Made by a program: the position numbers and the translations under genes
Notes under the pieces: model-generated
Database searches by the model: none
What the model was told of the DNA's origin: nothing
What the model saw: the letters and a program-made list of their open reading frames with translations, nothing else
In this document: positions 50,501 through 59,562 of the stretch, one piece after another
Layout: each line of letters starts with the position of its first letter
Position numbering within the stretch: the first letter of the stretch is position 1
Assembly (NCBI GenBank): GCA_947623455.1
Contig: OX392534.1
Coordinates: forward strand, 41,917,426 to 41,981,425
Source: Mimachlamys varia
Lineage: Eukaryota > Mollusca > Bivalvia > Pectinida > Pectinidae
Reading direction: 5' to 3'
DNA: 64,000 nt

Positions 50501-50903
50501 CAGTGTTCATATACACATACACAGCATTTCTTCATACTCTTTAGTGTGAAGTGAACAAGGTTATTCAGACCCTGCTAGCCTACACGTTTCAGTAAACAGG
50601 TTGGGGGGGGGGGGTGCCCTTGGATTTTTTTAAACTAACACTTTTTTTCGGATTAACAGCCTGCACATAGATCAACAACATATGTTATAAATGTCTCATA
50701 CAATGCAGTTGCCTTAGAAGGTACAATGGAGTTCAAAATGCAAACAAAATCACTTAAACTTTGTGCCACGGAACATGCAAAATGCCGGCTGGGGAGGGGG
50801 GGATGGGCGAGTGTGATTAAACGCGATAAATTGCACACAGTGTAACCTTACCCGACATTAAAATAAGTCCCAAAACACCTATGTACAGTAATTTCCACCT
50901 CAT
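23536..50903 (-). CDS. Hsp90b1: endoplasmin (GRP94), ER Hsp90 chaperone, complete gene
   Basis: ATP-dependent chaperone of the ER lumen. Fourteen coding exons, each with GT-AG borders and matching phases, total 2394 bases, or 797 residues plus stop; the human protein has 803. Order: join of 50852-50903, 44701-44806, 38458-38599, 37563-37679, 35766-35964, 34793-35234, 34084-34273, 33516-33593, 32871-33031, 32242-32413, 30859-31244, 27192-27420, 26242-26319, 23536-23577, all minus. Seen: signal peptide [22 protein letters not shown]94-specific pre-N segment ([16 protein letters not shown]); GHKL ATPase motifs [14 protein letters not shown] (about 105-118), DTGIGM (151-156), [11 protein letters not shown] (194-204); acidic linker (about 265-325); middle domain with RRVFITDDF and NVSRETLQ; C-terminal [20 protein letters not shown]; acidic tail; ER retrieval signal HDEL. 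No broken codon or missing key residue was found. The promoter has ER stress elements. Confidence 0.97.
25480..26210. repeat. 32-bp minisatellite in Hsp90b1 intron 13
   Basis: About 22 tandem copies of a 32-bp unit made of GACCGAGGTCTGAGTTCTGT and GCTGTGTATTAT. Central copies (about 25540-26030) look identical, so expansion is recent. The unit holds the inverted repeat GACC-GA-GGTC. Copies near the right edge decay (GACCAAGG). The array stops about 30-40 bases from the 5' splice site of intron 13 at 26241. Confidence 0.96.
26242..26319 (-). CDS. Hsp90b1: Hsp90b1 exon 13
   Basis: Twenty-six codons, phase 0 at both ends (TTTTAG acceptor, CAG|GTAAGG donor). Encodes the acidic tail starting [17 protein letters not shown]. 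Confidence 0.95.
26476..26858. mobile_element. MITE, TTAA-flanked, copy 2, in Hsp90b1 intron 12
   Basis: Same family as 18188-18510, with TTAAAGGCCCAATATACG at one end and its inverse at the other. It is about 60 bp longer than copy 1 because of an internal segment near 26550-26610 (GCCTTAAACGAAGTAATCC). The inverted repeats match more closely here than in copy 1, so this copy may be younger or better preserved. Confidence 0.87.
27192..27420 (-). CDS. Hsp90b1: Hsp90b1 exon 12
   Basis: Acceptor CATCAG, donor GAA|GTAAGT. Encodes [18 protein letters not shown] through [10 protein letters not shown], the conserved C-terminal dimerisation region. Confidence 0.96.
27688..30822. repeat. 32-bp minisatellite, about 98 copies, in Hsp90b1 intron 11
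   Basis: Period 32, unit made of GAATGAAAGCAAATGTACCC and AGTGATCAATAG, with common variants AAATATACCC, AAAAGG for AATAGG, AGAGATC, TAGTTATG and GACAGC. It occupies about 3.1 of the 3.4 kb of intron 11 and ends about 36 bases from the 5' splice site at 30858. The unit differs in sequence from the 32-bp unit of intron 13. The palindrome TGATCA occurs in nearly every unit. Confidence 0.97.
30859..31244 (-). CDS. Hsp90b1: Hsp90b1 exon 11
   Basis: Acceptor TGTCACAG, donor GCTGA|GTGAGT. Encodes [17 protein letters not shown] through [20 protein letters not shown] and PTA. Its first 17 bases are copied twice in the intron upstream (see the 108-bp repeat). Confidence 0.96.
31228..31552. repeat. 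108-bp triplication including the exon 11 splice acceptor
   Basis: Three copies with spacing 108, marked by GGAGATTGTTCAAGCTGTGA at 31231, 31339 and 31447. The first copy contains the real 3' splice site and the first 17 coding bases of exon 11. The other two carry the same acceptor-like TGTCACAG|CTTGAACAA at 31352 and 31460 inside intron 10. Confidence 0.93.
32242..32413 (-). CDS. Hsp90b1: Hsp90b1 exon 10
   Basis: Acceptor TTGTAG, donor GAG|GTGAGA. Encodes [20 protein letters not shown] through [11 protein letters not shown], a hallmark middle-domain stretch of Hsp90. Confidence 0.96.
32441..32605. repeat. 82-bp direct duplication in Hsp90b1 intron 9
   Basis: Two near-identical copies of about 82 bp, each containing TTTCAATTGTGAAAACAAAC and CACTGTTCTATCACAGA, starting at about 32451 and 32533. 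Confidence 0.9.
32871..33031 (-). CDS. Hsp90b1: Hsp90b1 exon 9
   Basis: Acceptor TTGACAG, donor ACTAG|GTTTGT. Encodes [20 protein letters not shown] through KFWKEYST. Contains the conserved NVSRE segment whose Arg contacts ATP gamma-phosphate in Hsp90 family proteins. Confidence 0.95.
33516..33593 (-). CDS. Hsp90b1: Hsp90b1 exon 8
   Basis: Twenty-six codons, phase 0. Encodes [20 protein letters not shown] and SFVKGV, matching the middle-domain strand of Hsp90. Confidence 0.96.
34084..34273 (-). CDS. Hsp90b1: Hsp90b1 exon 7
   Basis: Acceptor CTTACAG, donor AAG|GTGAGT. Encodes [20 protein letters not shown] through [16 protein letters not shown] to HIK. Confidence 0.96.
34283..34408. repeat. 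29-bp tandem repeat, four copies, in Hsp90b1 intron 6
   Basis: Four nearly perfect copies of a 29-bp unit (GGTAACAAATGTGAATCTAT plus TCTTTTACA). It lies within about 10 bases of the 3' splice site of exon 7. The first unit reads GAGATAACAAATG and contacts the real acceptor region. Confidence 0.93.
34793..35234 (-). CDS. Hsp90b1: Hsp90b1 exon 6
   Basis: Largest exon (442 bases), acceptor CTTCAG, donor AGGAA|GTGAGT. Encodes the end of the ATPase domain ([33 protein letters not shown]), the acidic charged linker ([15 protein letters not shown] and following) and [18 protein letters not shown]. Confidence 0.97.
35766..35964 (-). CDS. Hsp90b1: Hsp90b1 exon 5
   Basis: Acceptor TTGCAG, donor CCTTG|GTAAGT. 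Encodes the ATP-site motifs [23 protein letters not shown] and [12 protein letters not shown]. Confidence 0.97.
36016..36104. mobile_element. 90-bp MITE family 2, copy in Hsp90b1 intron 4
   Basis: TTAACTCATTCACCCCTGAAA at one end and an imperfect inverse (GGAGTGAATGAGAT) at the other; interior TTCATAATGAACTATCCCAA. Same family as 37830-37919 and 59471-59562. Confidence 0.7.
37563..37679 (-). CDS. Hsp90b1: Hsp90b1 exon 4
   Basis: Thirty-nine codons, phase 0. Encodes [20 protein letters not shown], including the Asn that coordinates Mg-ATP in GHKL ATPases, through EELSIKIK. Confidence 0.97.
37830..37919. mobile_element. 90-bp MITE family 2, copy in Hsp90b1 intron 3
   Basis: Best copy: TTAACTCATCCACCCCTGAA at one end and TTTCAGGGTGAATGAGTTAA at the other, about 20-bp inverted repeats ending in TTAA. 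The interior TACAAAGATTGGAATAGTTC is shared in inverse form with the copy at 36016. Confidence 0.8.
38458..38599 (-). CDS. Hsp90b1: Hsp90b1 exon 3
   Basis: Acceptor TTTCAG, donor AAGGAG|GTATAT. Encodes [20 protein letters not shown] through [20 protein letters not shown], the N-terminal helix of Hsp90. Confidence 0.97.
39905..40400. repeat. G-rich 94-121 bp tandem repeat, five copies, in Hsp90b1 intron 2
   Basis: Five degenerate copies marked by CACCCTCAGTCTGGTGTAGG at about 39917, 40011, 40128, 40250 and 40350. Each is followed by a G-run-rich segment on the plus strand (GGGGCAGGGGGTGAGGGTGG and similar). Confidence 0.85.
44466..44578 (-). repeat. dispersed repeat, copy B, in Hsp90b1 intron 2
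   Basis: Inverse-complement match to 19396-19502 over about 110 bp. The homology may continue past 44578 into AGTGATGCTAGAGGCC. Confidence 0.75.
44701..44806 (-). CDS. Hsp90b1: Hsp90b1 exon 2
   Basis: Acceptor TTTCTAG|CAGGG, donor CAAAG|GTAAAT. Completes the signal peptide (AGLCAAQ) and encodes [20 protein letters not shown] and RTDDEVVQ, the pre-N region of GRP94. Confidence 0.93.
45790..45898. repeat. 35-bp tandem repeat, three copies, in Hsp90b1 intron 1
   Basis: Period 35, unit containing ATATAACTCGGCATAACC and AACATCTCGTATATTGT, at 45796, 45831 and 45866. Confidence 0.92.
49260..49350. repeat. long perfect hairpin in Hsp90b1 intron 1
   Basis: Arms 49260-49296 (CATAACACTTTGATAAAAAG...) and 49316-49350 pair over 35 bp with one 2-base bulge, around a 19-base loop. 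It could be a foldback transposon remnant or a structured RNA precursor. Nothing else in the flanks explains it. Confidence 0.85.
50852..50903 (-). CDS. Hsp90b1: Hsp90b1 exon 1 (start and signal peptide)
   Basis: ATG at 50901-50903 in the context GGAAGATG, then [16 protein letters not shown] and donor GTAAGG with one base of a codon left over. The hydrophobic core identifies the ER signal peptide. Exon 2 completes the codon as Ala. Confidence 0.93.
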
Positions 50904-51043
50904 CTTCCTCCCGTTGGTGCAACCCTCGACTGTGGTACAATAATGAAGAAAAAGAGAAATCCTAACTGTCAAAACATGTGTTGATTGACGTTATAGCCTC
51001 GCTAGGGCAGTGTTCGGAGGGGATTCCCTATCCTTTGTATAAG

Positions 51044-51062
51044 CCAATCAAATAGCACCACG
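51044..51062 (+). promoter_or_regulatory. ER stress element (ERSE), perfect
   Basis: CCAAT, nine bases, CCACG, exactly the consensus bound by NF-Y plus ATF6 in unfolded-protein-response promoters. It lies about 140 bases upstream of the Hsp90b1 start codon, written on the plus strand (the element works in both orientations). Confidence 0.85.
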
Positions 51063-51114
51063 ACCAGTTCACGGACCAATCATAATCGAACAAGTACAAA
51101 CCGACGTCTCTCAA

Positions 51115-51133
51115 CTTGGCTCATGTTGATTGG
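51115..51133 (-). promoter_or_regulatory. second ERSE-like element, one mismatch
   Basis: On the minus strand CCAAT, nine bases, CCAAG (plus: CTTGG-N9-ATTGG). One base differs from consensus CCACG. A third CCAAT box at 51076-51080 is followed nine bases later by ACAAG (two mismatches), and an ACGT core (GACGTC) lies at 51103-51108. Clusters of such elements are typical of GRP78/GRP94 promoters. Confidence 0.6.
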
Positions 51134-51297
51134 TGGGATTCCCTACATTTTTGTAATGCCAAATCGGGGCCCTTTCTACTTCCGTTTTTGCCGCTTACGC
51201 ATTTGAAAATAACATTTTAAACCGGAAGTACGGTTAGTTTACATGGAGATGTCACTCAACAAGATCTCACGCACTTACTGTCCGTAATGTGATCATA

Positions 51298-51324
51298 ATG
51301 GATTCTTTTCAGCTGTGCCAACAG
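51298..51324 (+). CDS. candidate first exon of a divergent gene
   Basis: Plus-strand ATG begins MDSFQLCQQ and meets a strong donor, CAG|GTAAGA, in phase 0, head to head with Hsp90b1 and sharing its promoter region. An upstream ATG at 51243 opens only a short frame that stops. A possible 14-base exon at 52655-52668 (TTTTTTAACAG|GACAAC...AAAAT|GTAAGT) follows, but I could not build the rest of a gene. Confidence 0.3.
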
Positions 51325-54300
51325 GTAAGACTTAACAATTGTGTTTAGATTAAATGCTGATATAATGATTGAATCCTTTTATATTGAAAAAAAACAGTCA
51401 AGGGTCGTCATAGAACGGTTCCGTTATTACAGGTAACCACAGGAGAAATCAATTTTATCACCCTGGGTATCGGAGGTATCACTTGTCGTGTGTTGTCATC
51501 CTGAGGCATTGTTGTTGTTCTGTCACACATTGTTTAATGGGCTGACTAACACGTGCGTTACTATATGGGCTTTCAAGTAATTTATTCTTCGTTATCTGCT
51601 TCTTCACTAAGTCTAAGACTAGGTATATTAGTGTGACCTGTTTAAATTTACTGTCAACAACTATTTGCCTTGATAAAAAGTGGTGATAGACCAGGCCTAT
51701 TTCCGAACAGAGAAAGTAAGGAAGAGCAAGAAGAGAGGTATGTGGTCTAGTACAGACGGCAACTGACAAATATTGTAGTTTACGACAGATATCTTTTCTT
51801 TAACATGTTTGGTAGCTCGATCTTTAATTTACCTATAATTTGACCGTCCCAAAATAATTAATATTTGTTTCTTTTTCAGCATGCAAATATGGTAGATTTT
51901 CATAGATCAATAAAATTCATAATCTTTAGTGGCATGTTAAAAAAATCATGAACAAGATTATGATGTACATGTAGTCACAAATCTAACTGTTCAATCATAT
52001 ACATTTATGACATTCATATTTTATTTCATGAAAATTCTTTTTTTTTCATTGTATAAGTTCATTTAAATTTTCAGGGTTAGTGCTGGGTATTTTAAAAACA
52101 GGCTCCTTTCCTAAATAAATGTGTCCTTCTGCATAGTTTAATTGGGAATCCTGAAAATTAGTTTTCTATGCTTAAAAAAGATATAGGGGTGGCTTTCAAC
52201 AGAAATACATGTCTATATGGAGTTTCTATGAATATCATTTTAACAATTATTATGTTATTGAAAAATAATCAAAGGAATAAAGATATTAGAAAAGAGATAT
52301 TAGAGTCCATGTACTTGTATGAGAAAGTTTGTTTTAAGTATGATAATACAAACCTGTCTAACCAAACCTGCATCTGAAATAGCAGTATCGTCACATTTAT
52401 AATTGCTCTTTTGTATTTAATACACAGATTTTTATAAATCTCTCCTGTGCATCTAGATATGACACTTAATACGAGACCCAATCTGAAGTATTGTATAGCC
52501 ATGATAGCATAGTCATAAAAGCAGTATCACAATTTTGAAACATGATCTTTTTATAGCATTAAGAATCAAATGATTGTTTTGGCTATACAATGTATCACCT
52601 CACCTTTAGCATAATACTGTGATGTGTAATAAAGATCTGCATATTTTTTAACAGGACAACTTCAAAATGTAAGTCTTCAGATGTGTTGGTAATGCTGTGA
52701 AATTTCACACATGCAGATTCAGGTCAGACCCTGGTGCTGGTTGGGTTATTTTTTGGTATAGTTGCAATTGACACTTTGGCTTTAGAATTGGGAAATTTGA
52801 CGCAGTAAACTTTCTGTTGAACTTTTAGAAATATTCTACTAAATACTGTTGAAGTGATATCTGTAATACTCAAATCATCATTATTTATGGAAAAGTATTT
52901 CATTGTAGATCAAGACTTTTGAGATTGGGAAATCGGGTCTGGAATTGTCAAAACATTTTAGAATATAAAAGTAAACATTTTTTTTTTTTTGAGGTCTAAT
53001 ATGTTATCCTGAAAATGGTTTGGCTTGACACGTAAAAAAGATATGTGATTATGATGTGTATTGTTTGTACAGCAACTGTGAATTTAATTAGATCTGTTAG
53101 AATGTTCTTGTTTTGCCGCAATGCAATATGCTAAGCTCTTAATATTACCTGGTATTATGAACTTCAATACTAATGGTCATTGTTGTATAATGTTTAAGTT
53201 GGGCATATTTTTACCATAAGATACCACATACATTTTATAAACTTATAGTATTTTTGTGGTTTTTAGCGCTAAAACTACGAGTAGTTTTTGCGTCTATTGC
53301 TGCCACTATTCTGTGACCTTTGACCCATGTCATTTTTTCCCCTCCCGCTCCGGAAAATCTTGAATTGCTACCAATCGCATGATATCTGAACTATTTGAAA
53401 GCCTAAACCTAACAGGAAATGATGTTCCCATGGTATTGTTAATAATTCTGATGACTTTAATAATCTATATGAGATTTGTAACAAAGAAATAAATTTTTCA
53501 CTCCCACAGCTCATTTAAATATTACGTCTCTGCCTCTGGTTGACCTCTCTGGTTAAAGGCCTATACCTCTCGTATATACGGACCGTGGAATGTACTGGCA
53601 TGGTGTAGTTTGCTATGTTAAACTTTGATTATATAATCGCGCCATAGCCAACGACCCTGATTTGGATTTCAGTGATATATTACCTTGTACGTGTGCGTAA
53701 ACCAAAATACTTGACCAATTTGTCAGTCGGAAATATTAGTTCGTAATTACAGTGTAAATCCGCCCTCTGGATAAGATATTGTTATTTACGAGTTACTTCC
53801 CCTGATAGTCACTAACGCAATGTATATATACTGAATGAACAAACTTGATCGATTTTCTTACTAAATATTATAATGAGTATACAGTTGTTTATGAGACATA
53901 ATCAGAACCTGCATAATGTACATATGAATTGGCAAAACACTTGATTTATTGAAAATAACACATATACTTTTTTTATGGCGAGCAAAAAGCTCTTGGTTTT
54001 ATAATTACGTTCTCTGTGCTTCACATATCACTATATACTGAAGGTTCACATTTTTGTTTTTACGAAACTTTATCAAAACCTGTATAGTGTACATAGCAAT
54101 TGACATTTAGTAGAAATAACACTTATATTATTACTCTGGCATGCAAAAACCTTTATCGTGTATATTCCCGTAATTCTGTGCAGCCCTATATACATAGGTC
54201 ACGGCCAACATACGTGTAATTTTCGCTGCTTTGTACATGAACTTGATAATTGATAATATTAAGCCTAGAGATGTAAGTGAATATGACATATTTGCATACC

Positions 54301-54772
54301 ATTATTTTTCTCCGGCTTGGTAAAGATATCGTAATAGGACTAATATAGGCTTTAAGACTGTTGCCCAATCCTTTTGATTTTGTAACATCTTGTAAATGAA
54401 ATTTAGGGAAATTTCCTCAAGCTCGAAGCTAGAAGACGACCTAAATCCTATGTACACTTAAAACCTGCCAAACATTAATCATACCTTTAGGTTGCTATGA
54501 TATGTCTACGTCATAATGCAAACTTTTATTACCTTACAATAACATCTTCTTTTTTTTATTATTGAAACAAACTAGTACATGTCTCTGCCAATGCTCCTGT
54601 AATTTATCTTCAACTTGCATTTCCATCTGGATCTCGGGTATGATTTTTTGCTTTTTTTTAAATTTTGTGTCTAACACACTAATACCGTTTCAGTGCAAAT
54701 ATTGAAATAAACACATTCGCTTCCCTATAAATGTTTTCATTTGTAATAAAAATTGATATTTCAGCTAAATTG

Positions 54773-54815
54773 TTAAAGGCCCAATAAACGTAACTTTGGG
54801 CAAAACTAAATTGTA
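54773..54815. mobile_element. solo terminal end of the TTAA MITE family
   Basis: TTAAAGGCCCAATAAACG then TAACTTTGGGCAAAACT matches the inverse of the right-hand end of the elements at 18188 and 26476. No partner end is visible downstream, so this is a truncated copy. Confidence 0.65.
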
Positions 54816-57800
54816 CATGTAGCTTGAAATACAACTCGCCAATCTAAACAACTTGTGTGTTATTGGGTTTACTCTAAATACTTACTTAATCCTTATTCTG
54901 AAACTTTGTGATATCGAAACTTAGTAACCCTACAACAAAAACACTTCAATAGCTGTCGAAATATACAAACTATTGTTTGAAGTTTTAGCGTTTCAGTACT
55001 TTCAGTACTTTGATTTTTTGTTTGTTTTTGGGTTGGGGACTATTTCCACTTTGATAATTCACAATGAAAACAATACTCCATTCCCCTCCCCCCTCAATTT
55101 CCTTCAATATTTCGTTATTTGCAACTCGACGGTTGTGTCCAAATAAAATCTCAAATATTTAACAAACAATAAATAAGAATATCTCAGACTTTGATATGTT
55201 TCTTTGTTAGAGATAAAATAAAGAAAATCCTAGCCATACATATGGCTCATCCCAAAAGTGGTAAAACATTTCTGTGTATAAATACAGTAAAATTCTTAAT
55301 GAGAGATTAATTTATTTCTTCAATTCAGGGGTTTATCAGTGTCTCCTGAGAAAGTAATCCTTAATTTGGGGCCTCACTACAGGTACATGTAGTCTATTTG
55401 GTTTTTTTATGGAAAATTCTGCTGTGTTTTCCATGCAAAAAGTTGCTTTACTTTCCCAAAATAAAGTTTTATTGTGTGTAATACTTTCCTGAAACCACAA
55501 GGCACAGGCCCTAACAAAACGGTTGAAAGTTACAAACATGTAATGAAATGAAAATTTAAGGTATTATAGGACCAGCATTATGTGTTTGATATTCAGTGAA
55601 AAGAATTTGAAATTCAATTGCAAATCTGTTTTTTTCTGACCTGAAGTTGAACTTGCTTGCCCATTGAAAATAGCAAAGAGTATAATACACAGAATAAATA
55701 TATTGTAATTTTCTTGTCTACAGAAAGGGTTTTGCTCAGCCAGGAAGTTTTGATCCCAGGACCTCTTGAATATAAAGCAAACTGAATGTTTATTTATACA
55801 TTGTATAATATACCAAATGTGCTACTTAAGTCTTGACATTAAAAACACCGGCTCTTTGGGTAATTCTAATGTTCTTACACAAATATAACTCCTAAAAAAG
55901 ACCTGCAAATTTAGAATTGTCTTTGCACAAATATAAAAGAATAAAAACAGAATTTAAAAGGAAAACTACCTTTCAAAGCTTGTAAATGTATGTGAGAAAG
56001 GTTGTTGGACAATTCACCATAACGGTCTCTGATTGATTACCAAATAATTCACTCATGTGGAATAATGCTTCAGTAATTTTGTTCATGCTTGGAGACAAAT
56101 GTATAAATATTGGTATTCACACACAGTTAAATAGGTGTATTTGTTTTGATAAACAGACAGCGGCTAAATATTTCCTATTTGTAAACGGTCAAACTTAGAG
56201 GAATGTTATCTCTAAAGTGTTGACACAAAGTGTTGCGTGACATTGGGTCCCGTTCATTAACTGATTCCTGTAAATGATGGTGGATAATATTAATGGTTGG
56301 TTGTGTACAATAAACATCACAATAGCCTTACACCATTTGTTTGTCTTCCAATATAGAATAGACAACAGATTGTTTGCATTACTAAGCCTTCGACAGACCA
56401 GGGGGGTAACATGTGGTATATTTTGTTTCTCCGGCTTGCTATATATACATTGCATATAAACGTAATTATATACACAGTCTATGCAATACCATTGTGTATT
56501 ATATGAACTGAAAGGCACCATGAATGCTTTAAAAACTTAGTTGCAATGTGTGATGGTTGGATATATTATTAACATCATTAAAATTTTTACTTTTTTCGTG
56601 TTAACATTTCATTGACTCAGTAATACCTGTTACATTTAGGGGCATGGTAACTGGGCTGTGAGATCAAGGAAATACAGAAAGTAAAAACTAAATGTCAGAA
56701 ATGGCTAGAAAACTGTAACCTCCAGTTATTGTTGCAGCAAATTTCTGAAGGATTCTAGCAGACGGCACGTGAAATCCGAATTTTGTCGACCCACTGGGTA
56801 TAAGAAAATTTTATTTATACATTTCACAAATATACATAACATATTTCAACAGTAGTTGGCTCTAATTATTAGGGACAAGGATATACAGTAAAAATCTTCA
56901 TGGCATTTTTTTCATAAACCTGCGTGGGATGGATAATGTTTTGCTTCATTAAATGTTTTTATCATATGTAAAGTTTTCCATTGCTTTCAGTTTGACTGTA
57001 ATTTGTTAGAAGGTCAAGGCTTGGTTATCTGTGTTTTGTTAGGCTTTGTTGATATAGAGACAGTGGAAGATTGCTCTGTTCATTGTTGATATGGACAATA
57101 AAAGTTACATAATTAAGGTCACATATTAACTGAACGGATGTACGTAAATATTTGATCAATCAATATAATTTTTATTTGTAACTAATGGTAAATTAAATGA
57201 TACCAATTAAAGGAACATGAATACTAAAATTGAAGGTTTTCATGCAGAAAATATCTCTCCATGGATTTAATGGTTCATTTCTGGTCATTATTTTGAGATA
57301 AATTTTGATTTCCAGTTTCCTCAAACATCTTAGTCTTATCTTTATTTCATTTCATCAGCATATCATGTTCACCAAGACATATGCATTTAGTTCTTAAGGC
57401 AAACCTTTATTATTATGATAAGAAAGTTATAAGATGTCTGGTAACGTTTTCTTTTGTTACTTTGAATACTTTCACCTATAGTGTATCCATACAAATAAAC
57501 AAAAGTGTTTACGGCGTATTATGAAATACAGTACATAACAGTAAGCTGTTGATCCTGTATTAGCTATTAAATCTGGATTATTTTCTGTTCTTATTTCTCG
57601 TCTGACTTGTTACCGTAGACTAAAGGCGTATCCTAACATATTACTCAGAGTTAAGATTTTAAATCTTGTGTACCGTCGTAGCCCCATAAGGCCGGTCTTC
57701 ATAAAGCAATAACACCCATATATACCTTAGTATAAAAGGGGATTAACTTACCATAAAATGAAACAATACAATTTAATTGGCGACTGTTTAATGATTCTTG

Positions 57801-59470
57801 AAAAGAAAACTGTTTTATGAAAAAAATGAGGAATTAAAAGATGAAATCAAAAATGAAAATAAAATACAAACTCTTGTGACACTACCCTGACTGATTTAAA
57901 CCATGCACTTTACCGTGTTTTTTCTGTCTCTCTGAGCTACAGTGTTCTAATTACCCCTCGCCCAGTTGTATTACAGTAACATCTAAAATGGAATTAAAGG
58001 GAGGTAATTGTATAAACAGTAGAACTCTTGTGTTTTGCCCGAGCAAAATATGTGGGACATGGGTCCTTAAATAAAAAACACATGTCATTGATGAACTTAT
58101 TTAATAAGAACAAATGAAATGTGTGGGCCCTGTGAATAAATGGGATAATTAAACAAAAGACTACTCTTTCAATGCAGATTATCATTGCAATAATATGAAT
58201 CCTTTGTAAGTGATTTGTATATTATATAATGAATAATGTGATCCACTAGGCTAGAAAGGGTACATTAGACAATTGTTATCCATCTGTGCTGCTATTGTAA
58301 CCTTGAATATTTTGAAAAATATTTCGAAATAGAAATTGACATAACTGCCTCTTATTAGCAGAAAATCTGGCCAGTTTTATTGTCCGATTGGTCGTGTAGT
58401 CAATAATCCCACCTTCCATGCAAGCGACTGGTTTTTCTATCTTTAGAGAAAGTGTTTTTCTCCTGCACACACATTTCTAATAAACTAGGTGGAGTATAAA
58501 ATGGTCTATTTGGTCGGATGTTGTGGTATCTGTGCTATAGCATTCAAGTGAGGTGGCATGCATTATAAAAGATGCTGTTGGAAGCACAGTCCTATTACAA
58601 ACAGAACACAATACATCTCCTGCAAACACACACAGACATACACACATAGGGAGATATTAGCCAGGTGACATAAGATTATATAGTAGTATAGCACCTGATA
58701 AGGCAAGGCAGCTACTTTCTAAGAATTGTATTGATCAATGTTAATACTGTTAAATGTTCAAGTTGTATATATCTATGTACTGTAAATTGCTTCAGATAAA
58801 TTTGTCTTTATTCGCTTGAATATCTAATATTGTATATTATGATTCTTATATGAATCAAACAATCTTCATTTTTTGTTCAAAAGTTGGACCAGCTTTAAAT
58901 CTATATGTGACGTGGCAACCTCGCTCAGAAATTAAAATATGAAATAAGATTAATGAAGTAATTCCCATGGCCTATATAAACATTGAGCAACTGAATACAA
59001 AAGACTTCCTTGCTTCTGTAAAATTGGTTCATTAAAATACTATCTCAAATCTAATAAGGCATCTCCAGTCTGAAGGTTACTCAGTTTTTAAGACTCCAGA
59101 TTAAAAATAGTAGCACACAGTGTTTGACATAACTAATTTAGTTTGTCTTTTCATTGTTGGTTCTGAAGTTTTAGGATTAGAACTTTGAATAATATTTAGT
59201 ACAAGATGTGATTATACACCTACAAATAAAAAGTTCTCCTAATATACATTCATTGGAACGTTTAAGGTTTCAGATACATTGTCGATAAACAGTGAGATTT
59301 TTTATACTTGGGTATGTCAACAGTCTCCTTTGAGCCGACAGTTAAGTATGAGCCTGCTTTAGAAATTAAAAATCAAATCTTGACCAGTTACAATGAAAAA
59401 TAAACTTAAAATAGATTTTGTGTATTGGAAAAGTGCATTTCATTTCTTGTGTGGTTTACTTTATGTGAAT

Positions 59471-59562
59471 TTAACTACTTTCACCCCTTGAGACACTTTT
59501 GAACTATTCCGATTCAAAGATTTGAACAGTACATTATGAGATTTCAGGGATGAATGAGTAAA
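59471..59562. mobile_element. 90-bp MITE family 2, diverged copy
   Basis: TTAACTACTTTCACCCCTTG at one end and ATTTCAGGGATGAATGAGTA at the other, with the family interior AACAGTACATTATGAGATTT. Older than the copy at 37830 judging by mismatches. Confidence 0.65.

Noticed and set aside
54576..54637. Possible plus-strand exon reading VSANAPVIYLQLAFPSGSR
   Set aside because: Bounded by AG and GTATGA, but the phase does not fit the candidate exons upstream and no further exons were found.
55734..55790. Possible terminal exon after TTTTCTTGTCTACAG
   Set aside because: The acceptor is good, but every frame stops within about 15 codons and there is no partner exon.
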